From: an uncultured Dokdonia sp.
GTDB lineage: Bacteria; Bacteroidota; Bacteroidia; Flavobacteriales; Flavobacteriaceae
Reading direction: 5' to 3'
NCBI RefSeq assembly: GCF_947492815.1
Contig: NZ_CANLOB010000027.1
Location: forward strand, 1-64,000
DNA: 64,000 nt
The notes beneath the pieces were generated by a model. The model was not told the origin of the DNA. It searched no databases and saw only the letters and a program-made list of their open reading frames with translations. Positions 29,231 to 37,439 of the stretch are shown here, piece after piece (positions within the stretch are counted from its first letter, which is position 1; every line of letters begins with the position of its first letter). The position numbers and the translations under genes were made by a program.

Positions 29231-29592
29231 ATGTATACACCTATAAAATGATAAACACCATCTGCATTTGCGTTTATAAAAATTAAACTTTGGAAAATCA
29301 ATTGTTTACACAAAAAGATCCATGACCTATAGCGAGGTAAAAAACACTTCACAATTTTCTTTTTACGCTTTCGCGAAAGCATACGATTATCTGTTATCTT
29401 CTTTGGAGTCTTTACGACTCTTGAGGCAATTACACTTCTTGACAATTGATGCACTTCAGGTAATCATACATAAACGTTTATAACGGTTACACAACTATGA
29501 CGTGATACCTAAAAATAGCTATAAATGTGAATGTTATATTTTTTATAGTATTTTAGGTGATGATATAAAGTAGTTGTGAGTAATTAGAAAAA
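29231..29592. other. 362-bp intergenic region with palindrome
   Basis: It contains a perfect GCTTTCGCGAAAGC at 29367-29380. A short minus-strand frame there has no family resemblance that would support a gene. Nothing else is seen. Confidence 0.4.
29367..29380. repeat. GCTTTCGCGAAAGC palindrome
   Basis: Perfect intergenic copy between the MerC-like and HNH genes. Confidence 0.9.
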
Positions 29593-30333
29593 ATGGCATT
29601 TACAGAAAAAGTAAAATATGTAATCAGAAAAAAAGCACTTCAAAGATGCTGTATCTGCCATAATATTGGAGTGGAAATTCATCATATAATTCCTCAAGCT
29701 GAAAATGGTCCTGATACGTTAGAAAATGGAGCGCCACTTTGTCCTAGTTGTCACGAAACATACGGAGCTAATAAGACAAAAAGAAAATTCATTAAAGAAG
29801 CCAGAGACATCTGGTATGAAATCTGTGAAAAAAGATATTCATATTCTGAAAAAAGATTCGATAATATAGAAAGTACATTATCTGATATTAAAGCAATACT
29901 TTCCAAAAATTTTAATTTTAATGAGACAATAATAAGCCAAAAAAAATATTTGACTTTTGGAGAGATTGTTGCCTTTTATCATAACCAAACTGATGCTAAT
30001 GAAATAGGCTTTAAAGTTTGTTATGAGCTGATATTCTCGACTTTTGGAGATGAAAATAACAAAGAAGATATGTTATTCAACGAATTCAGAGATGTATTTG
30101 TTGAAATATTTGGAATTTTGCTAGCTGAAAAAGTAGTTAACTATTCTGTGAAATCAAGTAAAATAGACTGGAATAAAGGTTTTACAGAACCTGAACTTAA
30201 TTCAATATTTAATGTTTGCTACATAAATATGTTAATACTTTTTATGCAATTGGACAATGATTCTGAAATAGAAAAGTTAGGAGCAACGTTAACCGAAGAT
30301 AATAATGATTTATTATATTCTATCATAAAATAA
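29593..30333 (+). CDS. HNH endonuclease domain protein
   Basis: The 246-aa protein starts with a compact HNH domain: CCICHNIGVEIHHIIP, then NGAPLCPSCHETYG, giving two CxxC pairs for structural zinc and the His-His-Asn catalytic set (residues 19-57). The remaining 180 residues are unlike known domains and mostly helical. It may be a nuclease in defence or in a mobile element. The gene is followed within 10 bp by a repeat also found after the first gene of the window, an accessory-gene context. Confidence 0.85.
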   Translation: MAFTEKVKYVIRKKALQRCCICHNIGVEIHHIIPQAENGPDTLENGAPLCPSCHETYGANKTKRKFIKEARDIWYEICEKRYSYSEKRFDNIESTLSDIKAILSKNFNFNETIISQKKYLTFGEIVAFYHNQTDANEIGFKVCYELIFSTFGDENNKEDMLFNEFRDVFVEIFGILLAEKVVNYSVKSSKIDWNKGFTEPELNSIFNVCYINMLILFMQLDNDSEIEKLGATLTEDNNDLLYSIIK

Positions 30334-30341
30334 CTACCCAC

Positions 30342-30360
30342 AACACGGTGTATAAAACAT
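30342..30360. repeat. short copy of the intergenic repeat (5' part)
   Basis: AACACGGTGTATAAAACAT, identical to 673-691, directly joins the TTG start of the next gene. Only the left end of the longer element is present. Confidence 0.6.
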
Positions 30361-30954
30361 TTGAAGAAAAAATTGAACATATCGAAATTACTAACAAATC
30401 TGACCCTTATTTTGATTTGCGGAATGAGTTACGGACAAATTGAAATAAGAGGAAAAGTGATATCCGAATATACTAAAGAGCCAATTCGGATTGGTTACGA
30501 AATTAAACCAAACATAGAAAAACATCCTACTAGTTATTCAAGTGAAGATGGCTCATATCTGATAGAATATTTAGAACCGAACAAAGAATACGAAATAGTA
30601 TTGTTAGTTTATGGTTACGAAAAGCCTCTAAAATACATCGTTAAAACTAATAACGGAATAACCTATAAAGATTTTCTAATTGAGCCAAATTGCAATTGGA
30701 AAACAAAAGCTCAAAATGATTGGGATACCTCAAAGGCTCAATTTTTACTTTTCGGTTCAATAGCACCAATTATGAATACTAAAGCTGATGATAGTTTTGA
30801 GAAAAAATATGGAATTGAATATTTTGATTTTGGATGCCAACCGCCAACTTTTGAGTGCATAATTATGTATAATGAAAAGATAGCAGAATTGATGGATAAA
30901 AAGTACGGAAAAACGTGGCGAGATAAAGCCAGAAAAGACATAATTGGGTTATGA
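30361..30954 (+). CDS. hypothetical exported protein with carboxypeptidase-regulatory-like domain
   Basis: The 197-aa protein starts at TTG 30361 with a signal peptide (LLTNLTLILICGMSYGQ). Residues 27-90 form a CarboxypepD_reg-like beta-sandwich (IEIRGKVISEYTKEPIRIGY). The C-terminal 100 residues carry three cysteines and were not recognised. The TTG lies at the joint with the repeat, so the original 5' end may have been replaced when the sequences were joined. No ATG is available before the signal peptide. Confidence 0.65.
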   Translation: MKKKLNISKLLTNLTLILICGMSYGQIEIRGKVISEYTKEPIRIGYEIKPNIEKHPTSYSSEDGSYLIEYLEPNKEYEIVLLVYGYEKPLKYIVKTNNGITYKDFLIEPNCNWKTKAQNDWDTSKAQFLLFGSIAPIMNTKADDSFEKKYGIEYFDFGCQPPTFECIIMYNEKIAELMDKKYGKTWRDKARKDIIGL

Positions 30955-30964
30955 AAAAACGTTT

Positions 30965-31078
30965 TACAACAACGTATATAACTCACAGTTAATTACTTGC
31001 TCAACCGAAGTTAAGGCATAATTGTAAGTCCGCCAAATTTTTAAATTTGACAATTTCCATTAAAAAAGATAAACAGTA
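30965..31078. repeat. intergenic repeat element, short copy
   Basis: It begins AACAACGTATATAACTCA after the stop codon. It contains the core hairpin (31028-31050) shared with copies 1 and 2 of the element, and ends next to the methyltransferase start codon. Confidence 0.55.
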
Positions 31079-31080
31079 AA

Positions 31081-31872
31081 ATGACCCACACAACAACAAA
31101 ATGGAAGCCAGATCTCTACAATGAAAAACATGCATTTGTGTATCATTATGGAGAACATCTTATAAAACTACTTGATCCCAAAAAGGACGAAAGAATTTTA
31201 GATTTAGGGTGTGGTTCTGGGCAATTGACATTTCAAATAAATGAATTTGCAAAAGAAACCATTGGGATAGATCAATCTGCCGAAATGATTGCTGATGCCA
31301 AATCAAAATTTCCTTCTATTGAATTTCAAGTAGGAGATGCAAGTCATTTCAAATTCGATAAAAAATTTGATTCTATTTTTTCAAACGCTACGCTTCATTG
31401 GGTAAAAGAGCACAAAAATGCTATACAATGTATGTATGAAAATTTGAATCCAAATGGTAAAATTGTTGTAGAGTTTGGAGGCAAAGGAAATGTACAAACC
31501 ATAGTGAACCAATTGCGAAACTCTTTAGCAGATAGAGGTTACACAAAACAATCACATCTAGATCTATGGTACTTCCCTTCGATTGGAAAATATACAACCG
31601 AGCTAGAAACAGTCGGTTTTAGAGTCGTTCAGGCAGCACATTATGACAGACCTTCCGAACTTGCCGATGAGCATTCTGGGATAAAAGATTGGATATCTAT
31701 GTTCGCCGAGCGCTTTTTTATAGGAGTTACCAAACAACACATAGAAGATATTAAGAATGAGGTGCAGGAAAAAGTAAAAGAAAAATGCCTCATCAAAGGA
31801 AAATGGTACGCTGACTATAAAAGAATTAGAATCGTGGCATTGAAAGAAATGTCTGCGATTAATACATTATAA
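31081..31872 (+). CDS. SAM-dependent class I methyltransferase
   Basis: The 263-aa protein has the SAM-binding motif I LDLGCGSGQ (residues 40-48), an acidic end of strand 2 (GIDQSAEMI), motif II-like VGDASHFKF, and the SNATLHWVKE segment typical of trans-aconitate/ubiquinone-type methyltransferases. The substrate is unknown. It lies in an accessory patch between repeats. Confidence 0.88.
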   Translation: MTHTTTKWKPDLYNEKHAFVYHYGEHLIKLLDPKKDERILDLGCGSGQLTFQINEFAKETIGIDQSAEMIADAKSKFPSIEFQVGDASHFKFDKKFDSIFSNATLHWVKEHKNAIQCMYENLNPNGKIVVEFGGKGNVQTIVNQLRNSLADRGYTKQSHLDLWYFPSIGKYTTELETVGFRVVQAAHYDRPSELADEHSGIKDWISMFAERFFIGVTKQHIEDIKNEVQEKVKEKCLIKGKWYADYKRIRIVALKEMSAINTL

Positions 31873-32094
31873 TTTATTGCTAGTTACTTTTGCGTACTAT
31901 TGTTTTTAGGAAAACAAATCTTTCTACATCTATTCTTATCAATAGTTAGAATAAAACATCATCAAATTCATCCCTAACACTACGTAAATAGCCCAAAAAC
32001 TACAATTCCAACACAAAAACTTCACCTTAGTCACTCTCATTTTTATGTGCTGTTTTTATCCCTTCTCTTTGTTGAGAATTTAAAAACAAGACAA

Positions 32095-33309
32095 ATGAAA
32101 ACACGTATATTATTGACTATTGCAAGCACTATTATTTTTCTTACGAGTTGTGCATCTGGAAAATATGTAAACTATCTAAAGGATCATACCGAAGTGGTTC
32201 AAATGACCGATTCTTTACAATTTAATTCTCTAGACAATGATTTCTATAGCAACAAACTCTTTTTGGTTGGAGAAGTTCACGAAGTTGCTACTTCGCCAAG
32301 AATTGACTTTGCCATGTTTACACAACTACATGACAAAATAAACATAGATACCTACTTGGCTGAAATGGATCTCGCACAAGGGTATTATTTGCAAAAATAT
32401 ATAGAAGGCTCTGATGAACTTACGTTAAAGGAAATACTTAACAAATGGTCTGTAGGCATTGGAAGTATCTCTCAACAGTACAGAAACAAATGGAAACAAA
32501 TGAGAGCTTACTACACTACATTATCTGATGACAAAAAATTTGAACTTATCGGAATAGATAGAGTCAATGACTTTGGTTTAGTGAGAAAACTACTAAAAGA
32601 AAAATTACCTCAAAAATATCATGAAGAAATCCCTGTAGATACCGATGCGCTTATTGCTTGGTCAAAAAATACATTGAATATCATGTTAACTTCAGAACAA
32701 TCGGAATTTAAATCAGAAGACTTGAAGTTACTTAAAGACGTACAGTTTAATCTATCAAATCTTTCAGAAATCAGATCTAGAGATAAATTCATGCATGAAA
32801 ACTTTAAGAGATACTATGCTAAGCATCAAGAAAACAATCCTACGGTGTATGGAAACTTTGGATTTGCACACACCTTACAAGCCTATAAGTATACATTTGC
32901 AGGAAGAATGAAAACTGATACGACAATGCCATATCATAAAAAAATGATTAGCATGAATGCTTTGTATGTAGATTCTAGATTAACTGTTGAAAGTAATCAC
33001 CTACCTATGTTTATGCAGGATAAAGGCAAAAAATTTACCCGATTCAAATATTCTCAAGACAACAGGCTATTTATGTACATTCAAGGAATCGCCGATTACA
33101 AAAAAGTCACTGAATCAAACACAATCAGTTTAATGAAACTCAATGCAAAAGGATCACCCTATTTAAATTCTACCAGAGGCACAAAAGTGAAGAAATTAAT
33201 AACCATTTGGGATGCCTATGATATTATTGAAGGAACATCAACAACAGACTATGCACAATATATCTTCTTTGTGAGAAATGCCGATTGGATTCAACCAGAC
33301 GAGCTATAG
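32095..33309 (+). CDS. lipoprotein of the erythromycin esterase / TraB-like superfamily (tentative)
   Basis: The start is placed at the ATG at 32095 because it gives a proper lipoprotein signal (MKTRILLTIASTIIFLTSC, lipobox LTSC). An upstream in-frame start would add 16 unneeded residues. The 404-aa product contains LFLVGEVHEVATSPRIDF, resembling the GExxH block of erythromycin-esterase/ChaN-like proteins, and a later histidine in NFGFAHTLQAY. This assignment rests on weak pattern similarity. The protein should sit in the outer or inner membrane, facing the periplasm or the surface. Confidence 0.65.
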   Translation: MKTRILLTIASTIIFLTSCASGKYVNYLKDHTEVVQMTDSLQFNSLDNDFYSNKLFLVGEVHEVATSPRIDFAMFTQLHDKINIDTYLAEMDLAQGYYLQKYIEGSDELTLKEILNKWSVGIGSISQQYRNKWKQMRAYYTTLSDDKKFELIGIDRVNDFGLVRKLLKEKLPQKYHEEIPVDTDALIAWSKNTLNIMLTSEQSEFKSEDLKLLKDVQFNLSNLSEIRSRDKFMHENFKRYYAKHQENNPTVYGNFGFAHTLQAYKYTFAGRMKTDTTMPYHKKMISMNALYVDSRLTVESNHLPMFMQDKGKKFTRFKYSQDNRLFMYIQGIADYKKVTESNTISLMKLNAKGSPYLNSTRGTKVKKLITIWDAYDIIEGTSTTDYAQYIFFVRNADWIQPDEL

Positions 33310-33409
33310 CAACAGTATTTATAAGTAGAAAAGACATACGTTAATCCATTATTTAATTAGAAAGTTAACACCCAAAAAACCTATATTAGCATAGAACAAA
33401 TTAGAGTGT

Positions 33410-34873
33410 ATGCAACCGTATCAAATCTTACTTCTCATTGCTGGTTACTTTGGTGTACTGATGGGTATTAGTTACCTCACTGGAAAAAGCGGATCTAATG
33501 CAGATTTTTTCAAAGCTGGAAAACAATCTCCTTGGTATCTTGTTGCTTTTGGAATGATTGGAGCATCCCTTTCTGGTGTAACCTTTATATCAGTACCCGG
33601 CTGGATAGAAGCATCGAGCTTTAGTTACTTTCAAGTTGTATTAGGATATACCGTTGGATATGCCGTCATAGGATTGGTGCTACTACCACTCTACTACAAA
33701 CTCAACTTAACGTCTATTTACACCTACTTAGAAAGCAGATTTGGAAATGCCTCCTATAAAACAGGTGCTTCCTTCTTTTTATTGAGTCGTATTATAGGTG
33801 CTAGTTTCAGACTCTATCTCGTCGCTAATGTATTACAACTCTTAGTCTTTGATAAAATGTCCTTTTTTGGAGATGAAGGTGTTCCATTTTGGGTAACTGT
33901 AACTATTACTATTTTATTAATCTGGTTATATACATTCAAGGCAGGAATTAAAACGATTGTATGGACAGATACACTCCAAACCCTATTTATGCTCGTCGCT
34001 GTAGGCGTAGCTATTTACTATGTTTCAGAAAAAATGGGACTTTCGGGAGGAGAGCTTATGAGCTTTGTTTCTGATAGTGATCTATCGCAAGTCTTCTTTT
34101 TTGACGATTGGAAAAGTGGCGATTACTTCTTTAAACAGTTTTTTTCTGGAGCCTTTATTGCCATTGTAATGACAGGATTGGATCAAGATATGATGCAGAA
34201 AAATTTAACCTGTCGCAATCTCAAAGATGCTCAAAAGAATGTGTTTTGGTTTACGATTGTATTGACCATTGTAAATATGGTGTTCTTAGTATTAGGTGTA
34301 TTATTGACCGTGTATGCTACACAAAATGGTATTGATGCCCATAAAGATCAGTTGTTTCCAACTATTGCGGTCGAAAGTGGTTTAGGAGTGGGTCTAGCAA
34401 TTGTATTCTTATTAGGACTCATTGCTGCTGCCTATTCTAGTGCCGATAGTGCATTAACCTCCCTTACGACATCTTTCAGTATAGATATACTAGACATTGA
34501 AAAGAAACACGATGCAAAAGCACAAGTACGCATTCGTAAACGCATTCACATACTAATGTCTATTATTTTAGTAGTTGTTATCATTATTTTTAAATACGTA
34601 ATCGCAGATGATAGTGTCATTGCAAAACTTTTCACCTTTGCAGGATACACATATGGCCCATTACTTGGCTTATATGCTTTTGGACTCTTTACCTCATGGA
34701 AAGTAAAAGATGCGATTGTTCCTGCAATTGCCATTGCGTCTCCTATCCTTGCCTATGTGATTAGTTATCTCTGTAAAGAATATGCAGGATTTGATTTCGG
34801 ATTCTTTATCCTTATTCTCAACGGAGCACTTACCTTTTTAGGTTTAGTATTGATTCGTACCCAAAAGAACTAA
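33410..34873 (+). CDS. sodium:solute symporter (SSS family)
   Basis: The 487-aa protein has 13 predicted membrane segments and the SSS signatures: the N-terminal FGMIGASLSGVTFISVPGW block, QDMMQKNLTCRNLKDAQKN in the middle, and LGLIAAAYSSADSALTSLTT near residue 340. It takes up a small solute (for example proline, sialic acid or another acid) with sodium. The substrate is not readable. Its 3' end overlaps a CoA-binding gene on the other strand by 30 bp. Confidence 0.93.
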   Translation: MQPYQILLLIAGYFGVLMGISYLTGKSGSNADFFKAGKQSPWYLVAFGMIGASLSGVTFISVPGWIEASSFSYFQVVLGYTVGYAVIGLVLLPLYYKLNLTSIYTYLESRFGNASYKTGASFFLLSRIIGASFRLYLVANVLQLLVFDKMSFFGDEGVPFWVTVTITILLIWLYTFKAGIKTIVWTDTLQTLFMLVAVGVAIYYVSEKMGLSGGELMSFVSDSDLSQVFFFDDWKSGDYFFKQFFSGAFIAIVMTGLDQDMMQKNLTCRNLKDAQKNVFWFTIVLTIVNMVFLVLGVLLTVYATQNGIDAHKDQLFPTIAVESGLGVGLAIVFLLGLIAAAYSSADSALTSLTTSFSIDILDIEKKHDAKAQVRIRKRIHILMSIILVVVIIIFKYVIADDSVIAKLFTFAGYTYGPLLGLYAFGLFTSWKVKDAIVPAIAIASPILAYVISYLCKEYAGFDFGFFILILNGALTFLGLVLIRTQKN

Positions 34874-35230
34874 CGTACACGCCACTTCAAAACTGATATT
34901 ATTCTCTTTAAGAAGTTGATAAAACTCAGGATTCTCTGTTCCCGGATTAAAGATCACACGTTTTGGTTGTAATGATACCACATAATCCATGTACTGATGT
35001 TGGTGTTTGGGACCTATGTATAAGGTAACCGTATCAATTTTATTTTTATGGGTTTCCGCTTTCGCGAAAGCGGACTCAAACGTCATCACCTCTTGACCAT
35101 CTATAGTGCCCGATCGCAGTCCTACCGCAATCACAGGATGATTATATTTTAGTAAACGTTGTACCGCAAGATGCGAATATCTAATAGATTTTAGGGAAGC
35201 TCCAAGAACGAGCGTAGGTTTCATTATCAT
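34844..35230 (-). CDS. CoA-binding domain protein (YccU-like)
   Basis: The 128-aa protein is a single Rossmann-like CoA-binding domain: TLVLGASLKSIRYSHLAV at the N-terminus, VIAVGLRSGTIDGQ, and RVIFNPGTENPEF. Its cellular role is unknown. The frame starts at 35230, and Met3 (35224) is an equal choice. A palindrome copy lies in the coding region (35058-35071), read as AFAKA. It converges with the symporter gene. Confidence 0.85.
   Translation of the reverse strand: MIMKPTLVLGASLKSIRYSHLAVQRLLKYNHPVIAVGLRSGTIDGQEVMTFESAFAKAETHKNKIDTVTLYIGPKHQHQYMDYVVSLQPKRVIFNPGTENPEFYQLLKENNISFEVACTLVLLGTNQY
35058..35071. repeat. GCTTTCGCGAAAGC palindrome inside the CoA-binding gene
   Basis: Perfect copy in the AFAKA-encoding frame. 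Confidence 0.9.
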
Positions 35231-35273
35231 AAAACAAAGTTAAAAAATTAAAACACTGTAACAGTATAGAAAA

Positions 35274-35398
35274 TTAGTCGTCTATAGAGTATAAAGTTAA
35301 CTTTATTGGTTAGACATCTTTTAATTCGTTTTGATGGTTAGTGTTAATTAGAAGTACTGTCTACCACAAAATCCCAGGGTTCCGGACTCTGGGATTTT
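35274..35398 (+). ncRNA. putative small RNA unit, copy 0 (degenerate 5' end)
   Basis: A 33-nt block (35318-35350) identical to 35570-35602 is followed by a strong terminator hairpin (35368-35380 with 35386-35398, GGGATTTTATTTTT). A GTCTATA start-like motif is at 35280. The promoter of the other copies is not conserved here. No ORF larger than a few codons is present. Confidence 0.35.
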
Positions 35399-35458
35399 AT
35401 TTTTTAAGCTATTTCTCTAACATAGCTTTATGATATATAGACGTTGTGGGTTAAATAA

Positions 35459-35489
35459 TTGTTAATCCTCACATTAAAATAAAACTTTG
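35459..35489 (+). promoter_or_regulatory. promoter of small RNA unit 1
   Basis: TTG (35459-35461), 20 bp, AAACTTTG (35482-35489). It is one base from the TAnnTTTG consensus, and the same arrangement is duplicated at 35703-35733. Confidence 0.5.
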
Positions 35490-35495
35490 AGCAAT

Positions 35496-35651
35496 TAATT
35501 GCGTCTATATAAATAACAGACAATATTATAGGAACAAATATTATAAGTTAGTTAGAAATGGTGAGACACCTTTTAATTCGTTTTGATGGTTAGTGTTAAT
35601 TAAAAGAATGGTCCACCACAAAATCCCAGAGTCTGAAAACTCTGGGATTTT
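35496..35651 (+). ncRNA. putative small RNA, copy 1 (about 155 nt)
   Basis: The likely start is at the conserved TAATTGCGTCTATA (35496-35509), 7 nt after the -7 box. The body carries the 33-nt block (35570-35602). It ends with a perfect 13-bp terminator stem (35620-35632 with 35639-35651) followed by T residues. No credible protein is encoded. Confidence 0.5.
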
Positions 35652-35702
35652 ATATTTTAAATATTGACTAACAAGCGGATAAGCTTAAGGTAGGTTAAAT
35701 AA

Positions 35703-35733
35703 TTGTTAATCTTCTTAACAAACTGAAATTTTG
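35703..35733 (+). promoter_or_regulatory. promoter of small RNA unit 2
   Basis: TTG (35703-35705), 20 bp, AAATTTTG (35726-35733), in a duplicated 19-nt context (GGTTAAATAATTGTTAATC at 35693-35711, also at 35449-35467). Confidence 0.5.
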
Positions 35734-35739
35734 GCGAAG

Positions 35740-35893
35740 TAATTGCGTCTATAATAGTAACAATCAAAAATTGCTGAAAAAGATTTTTATAAATTATTTG
35801 AATTAGCCTTCTTGAATTATAAAAAATCACTCAAAATATACTTGATTGAATTAAGCGAAAAAAAAGCTCTCTATACCAAGAGAGCTTTTTTTA
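35740..35893 (+). ncRNA. putative small RNA, copy 2 (different 3' half)
   Basis: It shares the 5' end TAATTGCGTCTATA (35740-35753) with copy 1 but has an unrelated body, ending in another strong terminator: AGCTCTCT (35865-35872), 6-nt loop, AGAGAGCT (35879-35886), then a T-tract. Confidence 0.45.
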
Positions 35894-36032
35894 TGCACCT
35901 ACTGTCCATAAATCATAAGTTATAAAATAAAAGGCATCTAAATAGTAAAATAGATATTAATTACTTAATTCTAAAGATACTGTATACGTTGTAAAGTTTC
36001 GCTCTCCTGATGATCGTGAACCTCACAAGTTC

Positions 36033-36046
36033 GCTTTCGCGAAAGC
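36033..36046. repeat. GCTTTCGCGAAAGC palindrome
   Basis: Perfect copy, 11 bp beyond the stop codon of the UPF0126 gene. Confidence 0.9.
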
Positions 36047-36057
36047 GTACGTATTAA

Positions 36058-36681
36058 TTATGAAGAGGGTATTTCTTTTTTATAGAGTCTTGGTAATTTC
36101 CATTTAAAAACGACTGCAAGAATACGGATACTGATAATCACAGATCCTGAAATAATCATTGCTATTGTTTGAGAAAATTCAAATTGAATCAGTAGTAAAT
36201 AAATAACTGCTCCAACAATACAAGCTGTTGCATATATTTCTTTGTGGAAAATAATAGGAATTTCATTACATAAAATATCACGTAAAACACCTCCAAAGCA
36301 AGCAGATACCGTTCCTAATATGACACAAATAAGAGGATCTAATCCAAACGCTAAACTTACTTGTACTCCTGTAATGGTATACAATCCTATCCCAATGGTG
36401 TCAAATAAAAATAAGGAGCGCCTAAAGTATTTTAGTTTACTTCTAAATACTACAGCAAATACAGCTGTAATAAAGATTACCGTAGGAAATATTTGATCTT
36501 GCATCCAAGTAACGGGTGTTTTACCTATGAGTACATCTCGTAAAGTCCCTCCTCCTATAGAAGTAATTAACGCAATAATAAGGATTCCAAAAGCATCCAT
36601 ACGCTTATTCATTGCTGTTAAAACACCGGATATAGCAAATGCTATCGTTCCTAAAATATCAATAAGCGTAATGACATCCAT
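36058..36681 (-). CDS. UPF0126 / trimeric intracellular cation channel family protein
   Basis: The 207-aa protein has seven transmembrane segments built from two related repeats. The conserved blocks are GTIAFAISGVLTAMNKRMDA, GGGTLRDVLIG and, in the second half, FGGVLRDILCNEIP. Bacterial members form potassium- or sodium-permeable trimeric channels in the inner membrane. Its start codon touches the end of the RDD gene (shared base 36681), so the two form an operon. Confidence 0.92.
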   Translation of the reverse strand: MDVITLIDILGTIAFAISGVLTAMNKRMDAFGILIIALITSIGGGTLRDVLIGKTPVTWMQDQIFPTVIFITAVFAVVFRSKLKYFRRSLFLFDTIGIGLYTITGVQVSLAFGLDPLICVILGTVSACFGGVLRDILCNEIPIIFHKEIYATACIVGAVIYLLLIQFEFSQTIAMIISGSVIISIRILAVVFKWKLPRLYKKEIPSS

Positions 36682-37403
36682 TATTGCTGTGTGTAATAGT
36701 TGTAATCTTTAATCACGCGATCTACAAATTCAATATTTGTTTCGTCAGGATCTACATTCATTTTGTCTTTTAATCGCTGAGATAGCATGATGATCACATT
36801 ATGATTGCTATTACGTTTTGCGTCTGTAAACACTGTTTTGATTGTCTGTACATCTTGATCTGTAAAAACAGTAACTTGTGGATATGTAGGCACATAGTCG
36901 TCTGGTATGATCTCTAACAAACTTTGAGATAGGTTTACTCTTTTTTTCTCACTTATGACAGTAGTTCTCGCTGCTCGATCTCCTAATCGTTGTCCTTTCT
37001 CACTTAATAATATACTAATAACGGCAATACCTCCAGTAGCAATAAGAATATCTATTGTACGCATCATCCAGCGTATAAGAAAGCTACCAAAGCCAGGTTT
37101 GGAGCCATCTAATTTTACAACACGTAATTTGACAACAGCCTTGCCGGGAGTTCTCCCATCCCAAAATGTCTCAAAGAATAAATGATATAAAAAAGGAGGT
37201 AATCCTATGATTAATGAATACGTCCATAGGTCTCTAGGGTCTAGACTATCTATATCTACATTTGAAAAAATGATGAATATAAAAATATAATATGCAGCCA
37301 AAATCAAAAAATCTATTAAGAAAGCGAGTAATCGATCTCCTATTCCTGCAACATTTTGAAAAATACTTACATTTTGAGCTGTTTCTATTTGAAAATTATC
37401 CAT
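36681..37403 (-). CDS. RDD family membrane protein
   Basis: The 240-aa protein has an RDD domain (residues 15-150: GIGDRLLAFLIDFLILAAY and the FWDGRTPGKAVVKLRVV segment) with three membrane helices and an extra soluble C-terminal region of about 80 residues. It is divergent from the SpoIIM gene by only 36 bp. RDD, SpoIIM, DUF4129, DUF4350, MoxR and DUF58 genes are usually neighbours in Bacteroidota, so it probably belongs functionally to the operon at 37.4-43.8 kb. Confidence 0.9.
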   Translation of the reverse strand: MDNFQIETAQNVSIFQNVAGIGDRLLAFLIDFLILAAYYIFIFIIFSNVDIDSLDPRDLWTYSLIIGLPPFLYHLFFETFWDGRTPGKAVVKLRVVKLDGSKPGFGSFLIRWMMRTIDILIATGGIAVISILLSEKGQRLGDRAARTTVISEKKRVNLSQSLLEIIPDDYVPTYPQVTVFTDQDVQTIKTVFTDAKRNSNHNVIIMLSQRLKDKMNVDPDETNIEFVDRVIKDYNYYTQQ

Positions 37404-37439
37404 TTATTCTCTTTCTTTACTTTCTAATTTTTTTACTAA

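Noticed and set aside
29227..29454. A 75-codon minus-strand frame after the MerC-like gene, faintly like the start of a TonB-dependent receptor
   Set aside because: It is short, includes the iterated palindrome, has no receptor body, and the similarity is a few residues only.
35332..35350. A five-codon ORF (MVSVN) present in both copies of the 33-nt block of the small RNA units
   Set aside because: The whole block is identical in the two copies, so conservation of the tiny frame gives no evidence for translation.
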